Shown in pieces: positions 49,987-59,112 of a DNA stretch of 64,000 bases; positions within the stretch are counted from its first letter, which is position 1, and each line of letters opens with the position of its first letter. The stretch comes from Lachnospiraceae bacterium Zagget2 (GTDB taxonomy: Bacteria; Bacillota; Clostridia; Lachnospirales; Lachnospiraceae). The notes under the pieces are model-generated. The model ran no database searches and was not told the DNA's origin. It saw nothing but the letters and a program-made list of their open reading frames with translations. Both the position numbers and the translations under genes were made by a program. Where the stretch lies: positions 1 to 64,000 of the forward strand of contig MSHD01000039.1 of the NCBI GenBank assembly GCA_001941045.1. Reading direction: 5' to 3'.

Positions 49987-51849
49987 TTATTGTTGTGTCG
50001 TCATATGATAGGTTGGGACAATCTCCATCACTTTTTCCTTGATCCGCGGGCTGTCCTGCTTCGAGAGCTCATCCAGCTCGGTGAGCTCTCGCATAAACTC
50101 TTCTTCGTCGAACTCGATCGGCTTTCCGATATGGATCAGCGCATTCTCCGTGCCCTTCAGCCCCTCCTCACTCATCAGCAGCTCCTCATAGAGCTTCTCA
50201 CCGGGGCGAAGGCCGGTAAACTTGATATCAATATCCTCGTAGGGCTTCAGACCCGACAGACGGATCAGATTCAGCGCGAGATCGAGGATCTTCACCGGCT
50301 TGCCCATGTCGAGCACAAAGATCTCGCCGCCCTTCGCCTGCGCACCGGCCTGCAGCACGAGCGAGACCGCCTCGGGAATGGTCATAAAATAGCGGATAAT
50401 ATCGGGATGCGTCACCGTCACCGGTCCGCCCTCCTCGATCTGCTTCTTGAAGAGCGGGATCACGCTGCCGTTGCTGCCGAGCACATTTCCAAAACGCACC
50501 GCGACAAATTCTGTCCGGGACTGATCATTCATCATCTGGATCACCATCTCACAGAGCCGCTTCGACGCACCCATGATGTTCGTCGGGTTCACTGCCTTGT
50601 CCGTCGAGATCAGCACAAAGCGCCGTGTACCGTAGCGATCCGCCGCCTGCGCGGTCTTCCAGGTACCCATCACATTATTCTTGATCGCCTCGTTCGGACT
50701 GTCCTCCATCAGCGGCACGTGCTTGTGCGCCGCCGCGTGGTAGACAATCTCCGGATGGTACTGCTCAAACACACTGTTAATCCGATGCGTATTGCGCACC
50801 GAGCCTATCAGCACGACAAGATCCAGTTCCGGATAATCATGTTTCAGCTCCTGCTGAATATCATACGCGTTATTCTCATAAATATCAAAGATAATGAGCC
50901 GCTTTGGCTCATGCCGCGCGATCTGGCGGCAGAGCTCGCTGCCGATCGAGCCGCCCCCGCCGGTCACAAGCACCGTCTTGCCCGACACATAGCCCATGAT
51001 GCTGTCCACCTGCGTGTCCACCGGCTCGCGCCCGAGCAGATCCTCAATCTCCACATTGCGCAGCTTGGAGACGCTGACCTCCTCATTCACGAGCTGATAG
51101 AGCCCTGGCAATACCTTCAGCTTGCAGCTTGTCTGGCTGCAGATATCCAGGATCTCCTGCACCGCGGCGTGGGACGCGCTCGGAAGCGCGATCATAATCT
51201 CGTCAATGTCATATTCCTCCGCCAGACGGCAGATATCCTGACGAGTGCCCGCCACCTGTACACCGCGCAGATACTTACCCTGCTTGCCCGGATCATCGTC
51301 CACCAGGCAGCAGACGTTCTGCTCGATATAACGGCTGCTCTGCAGTTCCTTCAGCAGCGTGTAGCCCGCCTCGCCGGCGCCCACGATCATCGTATTTTTC
51401 TTGCCCGCGTGCACCGTGATGCGCTGCCGCTGCTGCAGATAGCCCAGGATCCGGTACATAAAACGGAACACGGAAATCCCCATAACCAGAACCGCAAAAT
51501 ACATAAAGGGATAGCTGCGCGGAACATGCAGCCCCATGAGCGCCATCCCGATGGCCTGCGTGATGGTCGAGATCAGACAGGCTACGATAATATTGGCCAG
51601 ATCGGACGCGCTGGCATACTTCCAGATGCCCTGATAAAGCCGACACGCATAAAAAGCCGCCAGTGTAATCACCAGATTCACCGGCAGATAATGGAAAATA
51701 TTTTCGATAAACTCAATGGCCTGCGGCTCGAAGAAGAGATTGTAACGGATGTAGATTGCCAGCGGTCCCGCGGCCGTGATAATCAGCGCATCCGCGAGAA
51801 CCTGCAGAAAAATCCGGTACGCCATCTTTTTGTTTCGTATTTTCAACAT
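49987..51849 (-). CDS. UDP-GlcNAc 4,6-dehydratase, PglF/CapD-like membrane protein
   Basis: A 620-residue protein: four N-terminal membrane helices (to about residue 120), a first Rossmann domain (MIVGAGEAGYTLLKELQSS) and a second SDR domain (TVLVTGGGGSIGSELCRQIA near residue 290). The active site has STDKAVNPTNIMGASKR, with Met in place of the usual Tyr, as in all PglF/CapD enzymes. It removes water from UDP-GlcNAc to give the 4-keto-6-deoxy sugar. First gene of a sub-operon behind the promoter at 51886-51914. Confidence 0.93.
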   Translation of the reverse strand: MLKIRNKKMAYRIFLQVLADALIITAAGPLAIYIRYNLFFEPQAIEFIENIFHYLPVNLVITLAAFYACRLYQGIWKYASASDLANIIVACLISTITQAIGMALMGLHVPRSYPFMYFAVLVMGISVFRFMYRILGYLQQRQRITVHAGKKNTMIVGAGEAGYTLLKELQSSRYIEQNVCCLVDDDPGKQGKYLRGVQVAGTRQDICRLAEEYDIDEIMIALPSASHAAVQEILDICSQTSCKLKVLPGLYQLVNEEVSVSKLRNVEIEDLLGREPVDTQVDSIMGYVSGKTVLVTGGGGSIGSELCRQIARHEPKRLIIFDIYENNAYDIQQELKHDYPELDLVVLIGSVRNTHRINSVFEQYHPEIVYHAAAHKHVPLMEDSPNEAIKNNVMGTWKTAQAADRYGTRRFVLISTDKAVNPTNIMGASKRLCEMVIQMMNDQSRTEFVAVRFGNVLGSNGSVIPLFKKQIEEGGPVTVTHPDIIRYFMTIPEAVSLVLQAGAQAKGGEIFVLDMGKPVKILDLALNLIRLSGLKPYEDIDIKFTGLRPGEKLYEELLMSEEGLKGTENALIHIGKPIEFDEEEFMRELTELDELSKQDSPRIKEKVMEIVPTYHMTTQQ

Positions 51850-51880
51850 AGAACGCTCCCGGCGTATTTACACGCACTCT

Positions 51881-51914
51881 ATGGTAGTTTACCATCTTTA
51901 CCCTTATTTTACAA
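51881..51914 (-). promoter_or_regulatory. Promoter of the dehydratase sub-operon with a small palindrome
   Basis: Minus strand TTGTAA (51909-51914), 17 bases, TAAACT (51886-51891). A perfect ATGGTA-AAC-TACCAT repeat (51881-51895) overlaps the -10 box. The -35 box lies in the last codons of the gene upstream. Confidence 0.55.
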
Positions 51915-52803
51915 GACTCCCGAATCTTCGGAAAAGCCGCATAAGCTTTGACGGCGGATTCAGTCCGCGATCGTAACGGTCAAATTTCCTGTCGCGCGCG
52001 ACTTCCTCCGGGTAATCAAGCGGGAACTCCATCTCACAGGTCTCTATACGATAATCCTCCCGCCCCTGTGTATGCGTCGCATCCTCGCCAAAACCTTCAT
52101 TGCTGATCAGATTCACCTTCGGGACCGCGCACATCCCCCCTTCTCCCAGACAGGAAATCCACCACAGATAGTCCCAGGGGCATTTCCCTCTCTGAAAATA
52201 ATAACCGAACTCTTTCTTCAGGTAATACCTCGTCCGCGCCGGATAAGCGGCCGCAAAGCTGCCGTCACGCTGGATTTCCTCCCATCGGGAAGCGTCCGCA
52301 CAGTAATACCTCCACGCGCGCCGCCAGGTCGCCCAGCCCCAGGTATAGACCCGGGCGGTAAAACAGCAGCTCTTTTCCATCTGATATTTCGGGCAGGGAT
52401 TGGATCCGGAAACCATCATCACCTGCGAACAGTTCTCATAGTGCTCCAGCATTTCTTCCGCATAGGCGAAAAAATCTTCCCCAGGAATGCAGTCATCCTC
52501 CAGAATCACCGCGCGTTCCACCTGCGCAAACACCTGATCAAGGCCCGTCGGGATCCGCTCGTCGCAGCCCATATTCGTCTCCGCGTAAATCCGCGTGAGC
52601 TCACAGGGCCAGTTCAGATGCTCGAACAGAGCGCGGACGCGCTCCACCTTTTCCTGCTCGCCGCTCTTTTCCTTACGCGGCCCGTCCGAAACGACAAACA
52701 ACCGTCCCGGGCGGAGTTTCTCAAGACAGTCCAGCATTTTTTTCGCAAGCTCATACCGGTTGAATACAATGACCACAACCGGCACATCATACTGCTGTTT
52801 CAT
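51904..52803 (-). CDS. Glycosyltransferase of the GNT-I/HlpA-like type
   Basis: A 299-residue GT-A enzyme. VPVVVIVFNRYELAKKMLDC at the start, then AETNMGCDERIPTGLDQVF, the metal-binding EDDC in VILEDDCIPGEDFFAYAEEM, and ARVYTWGWATWRRAW are the family marks. It probably adds a sugar to the repeat unit. I chose the ATG at 52803, six bases after CAGGAG. Its promoter (52827-52855) is back-to-back with that of the plus-strand gene at 52907. Confidence 0.85.
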   Translation of the reverse strand: MKQQYDVPVVVIVFNRYELAKKMLDCLEKLRPGRLFVVSDGPRKEKSGEQEKVERVRALFEHLNWPCELTRIYAETNMGCDERIPTGLDQVFAQVERAVILEDDCIPGEDFFAYAEEMLEHYENCSQVMMVSGSNPCPKYQMEKSCCFTARVYTWGWATWRRAWRYYCADASRWEEIQRDGSFAAAYPARTRYYLKKEFGYYFQRGKCPWDYLWWISCLGEGGMCAVPKVNLISNEGFGEDATHTQGREDYRIETCEMEFPLDYPEEVARDRKFDRYDRGLNPPSKLMRLFRRFGSLVK

Positions 52804-52826
52804 CTCATTCTCCTGCATTTTTTTTC

Positions 52827-52855
52827 ATTGTAACATCTGCCCTTCTTTTTTACAA
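52827..52855 (-). promoter_or_regulatory. Promoter of the 51904-52803 glycosyltransferase
   Basis: Minus strand TTGTAA (52850-52855), 17 bases, TACAAT (52827-52832). The same TTGTAA -35 box as at 27087, 27099 and 51909. Confidence 0.7.
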
Positions 52856-52871
52856 GGAGGGCTGTTTTTAG

Positions 52872-52900
52872 TTGCAGTCTTTCGTCTGCGCGGATATAAT
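52872..52900 (+). promoter_or_regulatory. Promoter of the plus-strand GT4 gene, abutting its start codon
   Basis: TTGCAG (52872-52877), 17 bases, perfect TATAAT (52895-52900). The start codon is at 52907, the expected transcription start itself, so the mRNA may have no 5' UTR. Confidence 0.7.
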
Positions 52901-52906
52901 CAGGAT

Positions 52907-54157
52907 ATGAAGATTCTGTTTTTAAATACAACTTACCTCTGCGGCGGCGCGGAGGCGGTAACGCTCCGGATTTTTCAGGGCATGAAGGAGCGCGGGCACG
53001 ACGTATACGAGATTGTCAGCTACCATAAGCGTCCGGAGAAACTGCCGGAGAATGTCCATGTTCTCTATCATGGAATGCCTCTGCTCGTCCTGAACCGCGT
53101 CCTCACGCGCGGGCACAGCAATGAGAACCTGACGATCCCCTACAGCCGGCACGCGATCCTGCGCTTCATCCGGGAGCAGCACATCGATGTCGTCCATCTT
53201 CACAATGCCCACGGCAATTTTCTCGGCATCGATGACATCCGTGCGATCGCGGAGGTCTGCCCGGTCGTGTGGACGGTTCATGACTTCTGGCCGCTGACCG
53301 GACACTGCACGTCCCCTGTCGACTGCCCGGAGCGCTGGGAAAATGGCTGCGCGCACTGCCCGCATCCTGAGCATTACCCGCCGGTCCGTGCCAAACGCGC
53401 CCCCGCGCTTCTCGAGGCCAAAAAGAACGCCTTTCGTGGCGCCAATATCCGTTTCACGGTTCCGTCCGAATGGATGAGAAGGCAGGTGCTGGAATCCCAT
53501 CTCAAAGCGGAGCGCTGCGTGTGTATTCCAAACGCGCTGGACACCGCGTGCTGGACTCCCTGTGAAAAATCAGAGCTGCGAAGAGCTTACGACATACCGG
53601 AGGATAAACACATCGTCGGTTTCGTGGCAGCCGACCCGCAGATAAAAGCAAAGGGAATGAACTATCTGTGCGAAGCGCTGACCCGGCTTTCCTCCCCGCA
53701 GGACTATCTGTTGCTGATTGCCGGAAAGGACAACGGCCTCTCCGTGCTCAGCGATGCCGGCTTCCAGACACGGCGCTTCGGATACATCATCGATCAGGAG
53801 GAGATGAACCGGTTCTACGCGCTCTGCGATATTCTGGTCAACCCGTCTGTCTATGAGACCTTCGGCCTGACCACGATTGAAGCGATGGCATCCGGCACGC
53901 CGGTCATTGTCTTTCCGATCTGTGCCATGCCGGAAATTGTCCCGCCGCAGGCCGGATGGTGCCTGCCCGAGGTGAGCAGCGCTGCGCTGGCGCACGCCAT
54001 GAAAAGTGCGTTTTCTGAGCCCGGGCTTCTCGCCGCAAAAGGCGCCGCCGCCCGGGAGCATGTTTTAAAGAATTATTCGGAAAATAAGATGCTGGACGCC
54101 TTTGAAGCCCTGTACCAGGAGGCCGTCAACGCAGCCTCTTGTAGAGATCATTCATAA
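52907..54157 (+). CDS. GT4 family glycosyltransferase on the opposite strand
   Basis: A 416-residue GT-B enzyme. MKILFLNTTYLCGGAEAVTL is a classic GT4 start, which fixes the ATG at 52907 although the frame is open further up. VVWTVHDFWPLTGHCTSPVD and CARC-like cysteines (GCAHCPHPEHYPP) mark the WcaC/Cps subgroup; NPSVYETFGLTTIEAMASG is the donor-binding EX7E motif. No ribosome binding site of normal spacing precedes the ATG. Its 3' end overlaps the minus-strand GT2 gene at 54126 by 32 bases. Confidence 0.9.
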   Translation: MKILFLNTTYLCGGAEAVTLRIFQGMKERGHDVYEIVSYHKRPEKLPENVHVLYHGMPLLVLNRVLTRGHSNENLTIPYSRHAILRFIREQHIDVVHLHNAHGNFLGIDDIRAIAEVCPVVWTVHDFWPLTGHCTSPVDCPERWENGCAHCPHPEHYPPVRAKRAPALLEAKKNAFRGANIRFTVPSEWMRRQVLESHLKAERCVCIPNALDTACWTPCEKSELRRAYDIPEDKHIVGFVAADPQIKAKGMNYLCEALTRLSSPQDYLLLIAGKDNGLSVLSDAGFQTRRFGYIIDQEEMNRFYALCDILVNPSVYETFGLTTIEAMASGTPVIVFPICAMPEIVPPQAGWCLPEVSSAALAHAMKSAFSEPGLLAAKGAAAREHVLKNYSENKMLDAFEALYQEAVNAASCRDHS

Positions 54158-55073
54158 GACAGTAGAGGCGCGGACTGAGCATGCATAAAGCCGCCCGGAA
54201 GTGATTCCAGGGCGGCGCCGCCTTTCCGCGCAGAAAGGATTTCTCAATATAATGCCGATACTGCGGCTGATACATGCGTGCATCGTAGACCATGTTGAGG
54301 TAGCTGTCCAGGATCGCATTCTTCATCCATCTGCAAAGCTCCGGCTCCTGCTGCTCAGCCAGTGCGCACTGCTCCCGCAACGTGGCAAACAGATCCTCGA
54401 TATTCTTCGTCCTGCTCCTGCCGGTGCTGATCGAGCCCTCCCGGATCATATAGTGATAAAAGCCGTCCGGGATCGTCAGCACCTTCTTCGCTTTCAGAAG
54501 CGCCCGCGGCGTAAACTCCACATCCTCATGCAGAATCCCCTCCCGGAAGAGGAGCGACTCTTCCCGCAGAAAATCCATCCGGAAAGCATAGAGACAGGCC
54601 TCTACATTCAGATTCCGATTCCTGTAGTTTCGGAGAAGATACGCGGAGCCGCTCTCCACAAGCGCCTCCTCCACCGGCATCCTGCGCATGGACGAACGCT
54701 CTTTTTCCGTCTCTTCCCAGCCGTCATAGGACACCATGTCTGCGCCGGAAGCTTCCTGTATGCGACTCTCCAGTACCCGGCACATCTCTTTATCAACATA
54801 ATCGTCGGAATCAACGAAGACCACATAGTCCCCCGAAGCGTTCCGAAGTCCATAGTTTCTCGCAGAGGAAAGCCCTCCGTTTACCTTGTGAAATGCACGC
54901 ACCCTTGCCTCGCTCGCCGCGTAGCGATCGCAGAGCGCGCCACTCTCATCCGTACTCCCATCGTCCACCAGCAGAATCTCCACATCCGAAGCGTCCTGCC
55001 CGAGCAGAGATTCCATACAGCGCGGAAGATATGCGCTCACATTGTATACCGGCACAATCACGGAAATTCTCAT
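54126..55073 (-). CDS. GT2 family glycosyltransferase
   Basis: A 315-residue GT-A enzyme. ISVIVPVYNVSAYLPRCMES, LLVDDGSTDESGALCDRYA, GGLSSARNYGLRNASGDYVV and the metal site in FVDSDDYVDKEM are textbook GT2 motifs; REGILHEDVEFTPRALLKAK is the ED acceptor-side motif. It adds one sugar to the lipid-linked unit. Four-base overlap with the membrane protein gene upstream, tail-to-tail overlap with the plus-strand gene. Confidence 0.92.
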   Translation of the reverse strand: MRISVIVPVYNVSAYLPRCMESLLGQDASDVEILLVDDGSTDESGALCDRYAASEARVRAFHKVNGGLSSARNYGLRNASGDYVVFVDSDDYVDKEMCRVLESRIQEASGADMVSYDGWEETEKERSSMRRMPVEEALVESGSAYLLRNYRNRNLNVEACLYAFRMDFLREESLLFREGILHEDVEFTPRALLKAKKVLTIPDGFYHYMIREGSISTGRSRTKNIEDLFATLREQCALAEQQEPELCRWMKNAILDSYLNMVYDARMYQPQYRHYIEKSFLRGKAAPPWNHFRAALCMLSPRLYCLMNDLYKRLR

Positions 55074-56305
55074 GTTCTGACCGCCTTTCCCTGCAGAAAT
55101 TCAGGAATCAGGCTGATCGCAAACACGGAAAACGCGAGATCCCGGAAGGTATACCAGTAATGGATATAAGAGTGATTGGCCGCCAGCACATACCAGAGCA
55201 ACGGCAGGCAGGCCACCGCAACCAGCCGCCAGATCTGCGGCAGGAGGCTCTTCAGCTTCTGCCCGCGCAGACTGCAGCACAGCCACACGATCACAGCCAC
55301 CGTGAGCAGAATGCCCCAGATATTGGCATACATATAGAAGTTTCTCAGCACAGTCATGATACGGCTGATCTTCTCGTCATAGGCCTCGAGCGCCGTCCGC
55401 GCCGAAACGCTCACCAGCGCATCCGCGAAAACATTCTCTTCGGTGAGCAGCGTAGCCATGCACCACTTTCCGGCCCACATTCCCAGATAGCCCGCGCACC
55501 AGGCGACGCCGCCCCGGATGAGAAACCGGAGCTCTCCGCGCGCACTGTCTTTTCGCAGCGCCATGCACAGTACAAAAGCCATGCCAAAGGTGTACAGAGG
55601 ATAGGTCAGGAAGTCCACAAAACTGGTGCACATCCCTGTAATCAGGAAAAAATATGGCCAGGCGTCACGCTCTTCCCACCTTTCAAAGTAAAGAAGCGCC
55701 AGCAGCAGCGCTGCATTCCCGACATAAAAGCAGGTGGAAAACTGCAGCGAATAAGGGATCGTCATCGGATACAGCGCCAGCAAAGACAATACATAAGCCA
55801 CCATCACGCGCCACAGACCGCGTCGCCACAGCCGCCACAGGATTGTAGCCATAAGAATTACCATGATCACACCGTTCAGGATACGAATCTGACCAAAATT
55901 CAGAAACAGAAGCAGCGGTTTCAGAAGGACAAGATAACCGTGCCAGTAACGGGGGTAGCACGATTCCCCTTCTGTATTTCCCTCCGTCAGGTATTCCTCA
56001 AGCGCGTCCATCGACTCCAGATCATTCAGGTGCCAGGCGACCAGCATGGCCGACTGATAGAAGGGGCGGTCCGACTGATAGACCGCCGTCCCCAGCATGA
56101 TCGCGTCAGTCGTGTTATCAAGCGAACTTCCCTTGAGTCCCTCTATCAGAAAAGGATTGTCTCCCTCCTCCATAAAGGATTCGAGAGATTCCGTCATATG
56201 CTCCTGCATCGGCTGAACCGGCAGCAAATATACAAGACACATCGCAAGCGTTCCCAGCAGAATGCCCGCGATCAGCATTCCGGCACATTTAAGCAATCTC
56301 TTCAT
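55070..56305 (-). CDS. Polytopic membrane protein, unknown (GT-C-like layout)
   Basis: A 411-residue protein. One membrane helix at the N-terminus (MKRLLKCAGMLIAGILLGTL), an outer segment of about 110 residues (to ESCYPRYWHGYLVLLKPLLL), then eight or nine helices. No family recognised with confidence. Similar proteins occur in Clostridia and Coriobacteria polysaccharide loci. I chose the ATG at 56305, after GGGGGAC; it overlaps the end of the DUF6020 gene by 17 bases, so translation is coupled. Confidence 0.6.
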   Translation of the reverse strand: MKRLLKCAGMLIAGILLGTLAMCLVYLLPVQPMQEHMTESLESFMEEGDNPFLIEGLKGSSLDNTTDAIMLGTAVYQSDRPFYQSAMLVAWHLNDLESMDALEEYLTEGNTEGESCYPRYWHGYLVLLKPLLLFLNFGQIRILNGVIMVILMATILWRLWRRGLWRVMVAYVLSLLALYPMTIPYSLQFSTCFYVGNAALLLALLYFERWEERDAWPYFFLITGMCTSFVDFLTYPLYTFGMAFVLCMALRKDSARGELRFLIRGGVAWCAGYLGMWAGKWCMATLLTEENVFADALVSVSARTALEAYDEKISRIMTVLRNFYMYANIWGILLTVAVIVWLCCSLRGQKLKSLLPQIWRLVAVACLPLLWYVLAANHSYIHYWYTFRDLAFSVFAISLIPEFLQGKAVRT

Positions 56306-57827
56306 CCGCGTCCCCCTTCTTCCGGCAGAACATGGCAAGTACCAGTACAAAAGTCAGAACTGTATTGAAGCAGAAAAACCGGAAATCCGGGCCACACAGA
56401 AGCAGCGCTGTTCCAAAATTGTAGCAGATCGCCGGTATCCAGAGCAGTGTCTTTTTCAGCCCTGCTCCAAGACGGCTGACGCCGAAAAACAACAGCAGCA
56501 GGGTAAAGAAACCGATATGCCAGCTCCACGTCGTGAAAACGCTGCCCTGAATCGAAAGCTGATTCCATTTCCCAAGGATGTCCCGCAGCCAGGCAATCCC
56601 TGTCATCTCGTAGCCATAGGAATTGGAACCCACGTTGACCGTGTAGCTCCACGTCACGCTCGCCCCTGCAGGCTTCCATACAACCTCAAAGAGCTTCACG
56701 ACCGCCCGATAGCTCAGATAAGGGGCATTCTGAATCGCATGCCAGGTGTAGAGCAGCACCTTCGCGGCTCCTTCTTCCTCGATCACATCATTGGAGATAT
56801 CATCGCCCATCCACTTGGCACTGTTCCAGTTACCTTCTTCGTAGGTGCTCTCCCACAGTTCCTGGTCGCCGATCCGGTAGAGGAATTCCCTCGCCTCCTC
56901 GTCCAGCTTCTCAGGATCGTTTACCAGAACGTTTGCCAGAATCGTCATCGGGACGCCGAGCATCTCCGCAGCCACCTGGGGATGGCTCTGCACATGTAGA
57001 ACCTTGTACACAGGCCCTTTGATTCCTGCCATGAAGATCAGCATCCAGATTCCTCCCATCAGCGCGTAGCGCCTGAGCTGCCGCCAGTAAAGCAGCGCTA
57101 CCAGAATCATCAGCGGCGCCACCAGCAGGATCGCATTGTGGCGCATCAGCGCCGCCAGAGCTCCGCACAGACCAAAAGCCATGGCATTACGCCAGTTTTT
57201 CAGCCAGACTCCATTTGAAAACAGAATCTCGATCGTCTGGCCGGCCAGCACAATCATAAACAGCGTCATCGCTGTATCTTTCCACAAAAAAGAAAGCACA
57301 ATCGCAGAGGCCGGAGTGACGACTCCCAGGGCCAGCGCCAGAATACACCACCTCTTCTTAATTCCCCAGCGCTCCAGAACCATGCCCAGATAGCCCACCG
57401 CCAGACCCAGCCAGACAATCTGCATAAAACATGCAAAAGCAAGATTATTACAGATCATGGAAGGCAGCTTCATAAAGAGCAGGGTATGAATCGCCGGATG
57501 CCAGTCCATCAGATAGCCTTCCTGCACCTGATACCACTGGTTAAACGTATCGGTAATCAGCCCTCCCGGATAGTAGGCTGCATAATAAATGCCCAGCACC
57601 GCCCATGTAAGAGCGGCAGATGCAAGACCAAATTTCCGGTTCAGAAGTCCCGGCTCATCCGCAATCGTAATTTTCAGCTTCTGCAGAAAACGACAGACTA
57701 CATGAACGCAGGCATAAATCACGATCAGACGGAGCGGAGCATCCCAGAATATCGGAACCGACAGAGTATAAAAATAGCTGATCAGATACAGATAAAGCGT
57801 AAGTACAATTTTTGCAAACAAGAACAT
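56289..57827 (-). CDS. DUF6020-like membrane protein (second copy), probable GT-C
   Basis: A 512-residue protein with about 12 membrane helices. YYPGGLITDTFNQWYQVQEG and LMDWHPAIHTLLFMKLP match the protein at 27914, as does WKDTAMTLFMIVLAG and the KGPVYKVLHV outer segment. The Asp of the ITDT loop and the DWHP motif could be the active site of a GT-C enzyme using a polyprenyl donor. It lies 23 bases after the Wzy-like gene. Confidence 0.7.
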   Translation of the reverse strand: MFLFAKIVLTLYLYLISYFYTLSVPIFWDAPLRLIVIYACVHVVCRFLQKLKITIADEPGLLNRKFGLASAALTWAVLGIYYAAYYPGGLITDTFNQWYQVQEGYLMDWHPAIHTLLFMKLPSMICNNLAFACFMQIVWLGLAVGYLGMVLERWGIKKRWCILALALGVVTPASAIVLSFLWKDTAMTLFMIVLAGQTIEILFSNGVWLKNWRNAMAFGLCGALAALMRHNAILLVAPLMILVALLYWRQLRRYALMGGIWMLIFMAGIKGPVYKVLHVQSHPQVAAEMLGVPMTILANVLVNDPEKLDEEAREFLYRIGDQELWESTYEEGNWNSAKWMGDDISNDVIEEEGAAKVLLYTWHAIQNAPYLSYRAVVKLFEVVWKPAGASVTWSYTVNVGSNSYGYEMTGIAWLRDILGKWNQLSIQGSVFTTWSWHIGFFTLLLLFFGVSRLGAGLKKTLLWIPAICYNFGTALLLCGPDFRFFCFNTVLTFVLVLAMFCRKKGDADEEIA

Positions 57828-57850
57828 GGCTCTTATCCTCCCACAGATCC

Positions 57851-59020
57851 TCAGGCCTTATCAGGCATCGGCTTTCTTACCTTCTGTTCCAGCCACTTCG
57901 CGATCTCCCCTGCCGTTGGCCACAGGGAGTACCCCAGAAGCAGCGGATAAAAACTGTAGATCATCTTGAAATGCTCGTGCTCCATCAGGCCATACGCCTG
58001 AAACGCGATCAGCACGATCAAAAGTCCCTCGTTTCCGTCTTTTCCCGCACGCCAGACAGTCAGCACGTTCAGGAACAGTACACCGATCATAACCAGAATT
58101 CCCATATTCAGACTCAGATAGGCATACAGCATATCCAGATAACTATAAACACCGGAGTCGAAAACCTGCCCCAGAAGCGAAAAGCCCTGCTCGCTCCAGA
58201 AACGATGCGCCAGGTAAAATCTGCCTCTCATCGTTGCAGGGATATACTGAAAAATGGCGATTTCATCGCTGTAACCAATAAATAAAACAAAGGACAGAAT
58301 ACAGACCCCAAATATAGAAAGCAGCCCCAGCGTCTTCCACAGTCTGAGCCGTGCCCCCTCATCAGGCACTCTCCTTTTCAGAAAGCTGCTGAAATTCACC
58401 AGGACAAGCAGAAGCAGAATGCTGATCTCCGCAGTCCGGCTGTTCGGCAGGCAATCAAGAAATACCAGCAGAAGCAGCATGACCGCATTATCTTTCCAGC
58501 ACCATTTTTTATATCGCAGGTAGACCCAGGGCACGCACAGCATCAGAAAAAACAGTCCCATCTCATTCGGATGGCTCCATCCAAAACTGCAGCGGATACG
58601 GTCGCCTCCCCAGTCTTTGATATAGAGAGGATAAAGTCCGCTCAGCGGCAGTACAAGCAGCGCTACCGCCATCACGATTCTTGTCAGAAGGTCTGTCTTT
58701 AACACTCTGGCAAGATCGATGTCCTTCGCAATCAACAGTCCGGCTGCAAACCAGAGCACCGCGTTGGTCTGCGTCGTGATCCTTGTCAGCTCCACGAACC
58801 CCAGCAGGCCCACTGTCACCAGCCATTCCAGCCAGTTCTTCTTCTGTATCACGACCTTGACCAGCACAAGCAGATACATAAGATACAGCCAGTATTCCAG
58901 ATAATTTCCCAATACCGGCCAGGTCTCCGAAACTGCTGTTGTCGTCTCGCCGTACAGCAGAAATCCCTCCAGAATAATGCAGGTAAGCCACAACTCCAGT
59001 CTGTTTTTTTTCTCAATCAT
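57851..59020 (-). CDS. O-antigen polymerase (Wzy)-like membrane protein
   Basis: A 389-residue protein with about ten membrane helices. RIRCSFGWSHPNEMGLFFLM (residues about 150-170) and the later NSRTAEISILLLLVLVN are typical of Wzy/WaaL-type proteins, whose large outer loop here includes MRGRFYLAHRFWSEQGFSLL. It would join repeat units on the outer membrane face. It is the first gene of the long minus-strand locus, behind the promoter at 59077-59105. GGAGG lies eight bases before the ATG at 59020. Confidence 0.78.
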   Translation of the reverse strand: MIEKKNRLELWLTCIILEGFLLYGETTTAVSETWPVLGNYLEYWLYLMYLLVLVKVVIQKKNWLEWLVTVGLLGFVELTRITTQTNAVLWFAAGLLIAKDIDLARVLKTDLLTRIVMAVALLVLPLSGLYPLYIKDWGGDRIRCSFGWSHPNEMGLFFLMLCVPWVYLRYKKWCWKDNAVMLLLLVFLDCLPNSRTAEISILLLLVLVNFSSFLKRRVPDEGARLRLWKTLGLLSIFGVCILSFVLFIGYSDEIAIFQYIPATMRGRFYLAHRFWSEQGFSLLGQVFDSGVYSYLDMLYAYLSLNMGILVMIGVLFLNVLTVWRAGKDGNEGLLIVLIAFQAYGLMEHEHFKMIYSFYPLLLGYSLWPTAGEIAKWLEQKVRKPMPDKA

Positions 59021-59076
59021 GCATGCTTCCTCCGAAGACCCGATGTCCTGGTACAATACCCAGAAACGCTGGGCTC

Positions 59077-59105
59077 ATTGTATCATACTTGCCGGGCATT
59101 GGCAA
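59077..59105 (-). promoter_or_regulatory. Promoter at the head of the polysaccharide locus
   Basis: Minus strand TTGCCA (59100-59105), 17 bases, TACAAT (59077-59082). The roughly 50-nt leader contains a CCCAG-CGTTT-CTGGG hairpin. Because most genes below overlap, this promoter may drive a very long transcript, helped by internal promoters near 51.9 and 27.1 kb. Confidence 0.7.
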
Positions 59106-59112
59106 ACACGGA

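Noticed and set aside
49960-51951. 663-codon plus-strand open frame
   Set aside because: Opposite the certain PglF/CapD-like gene.
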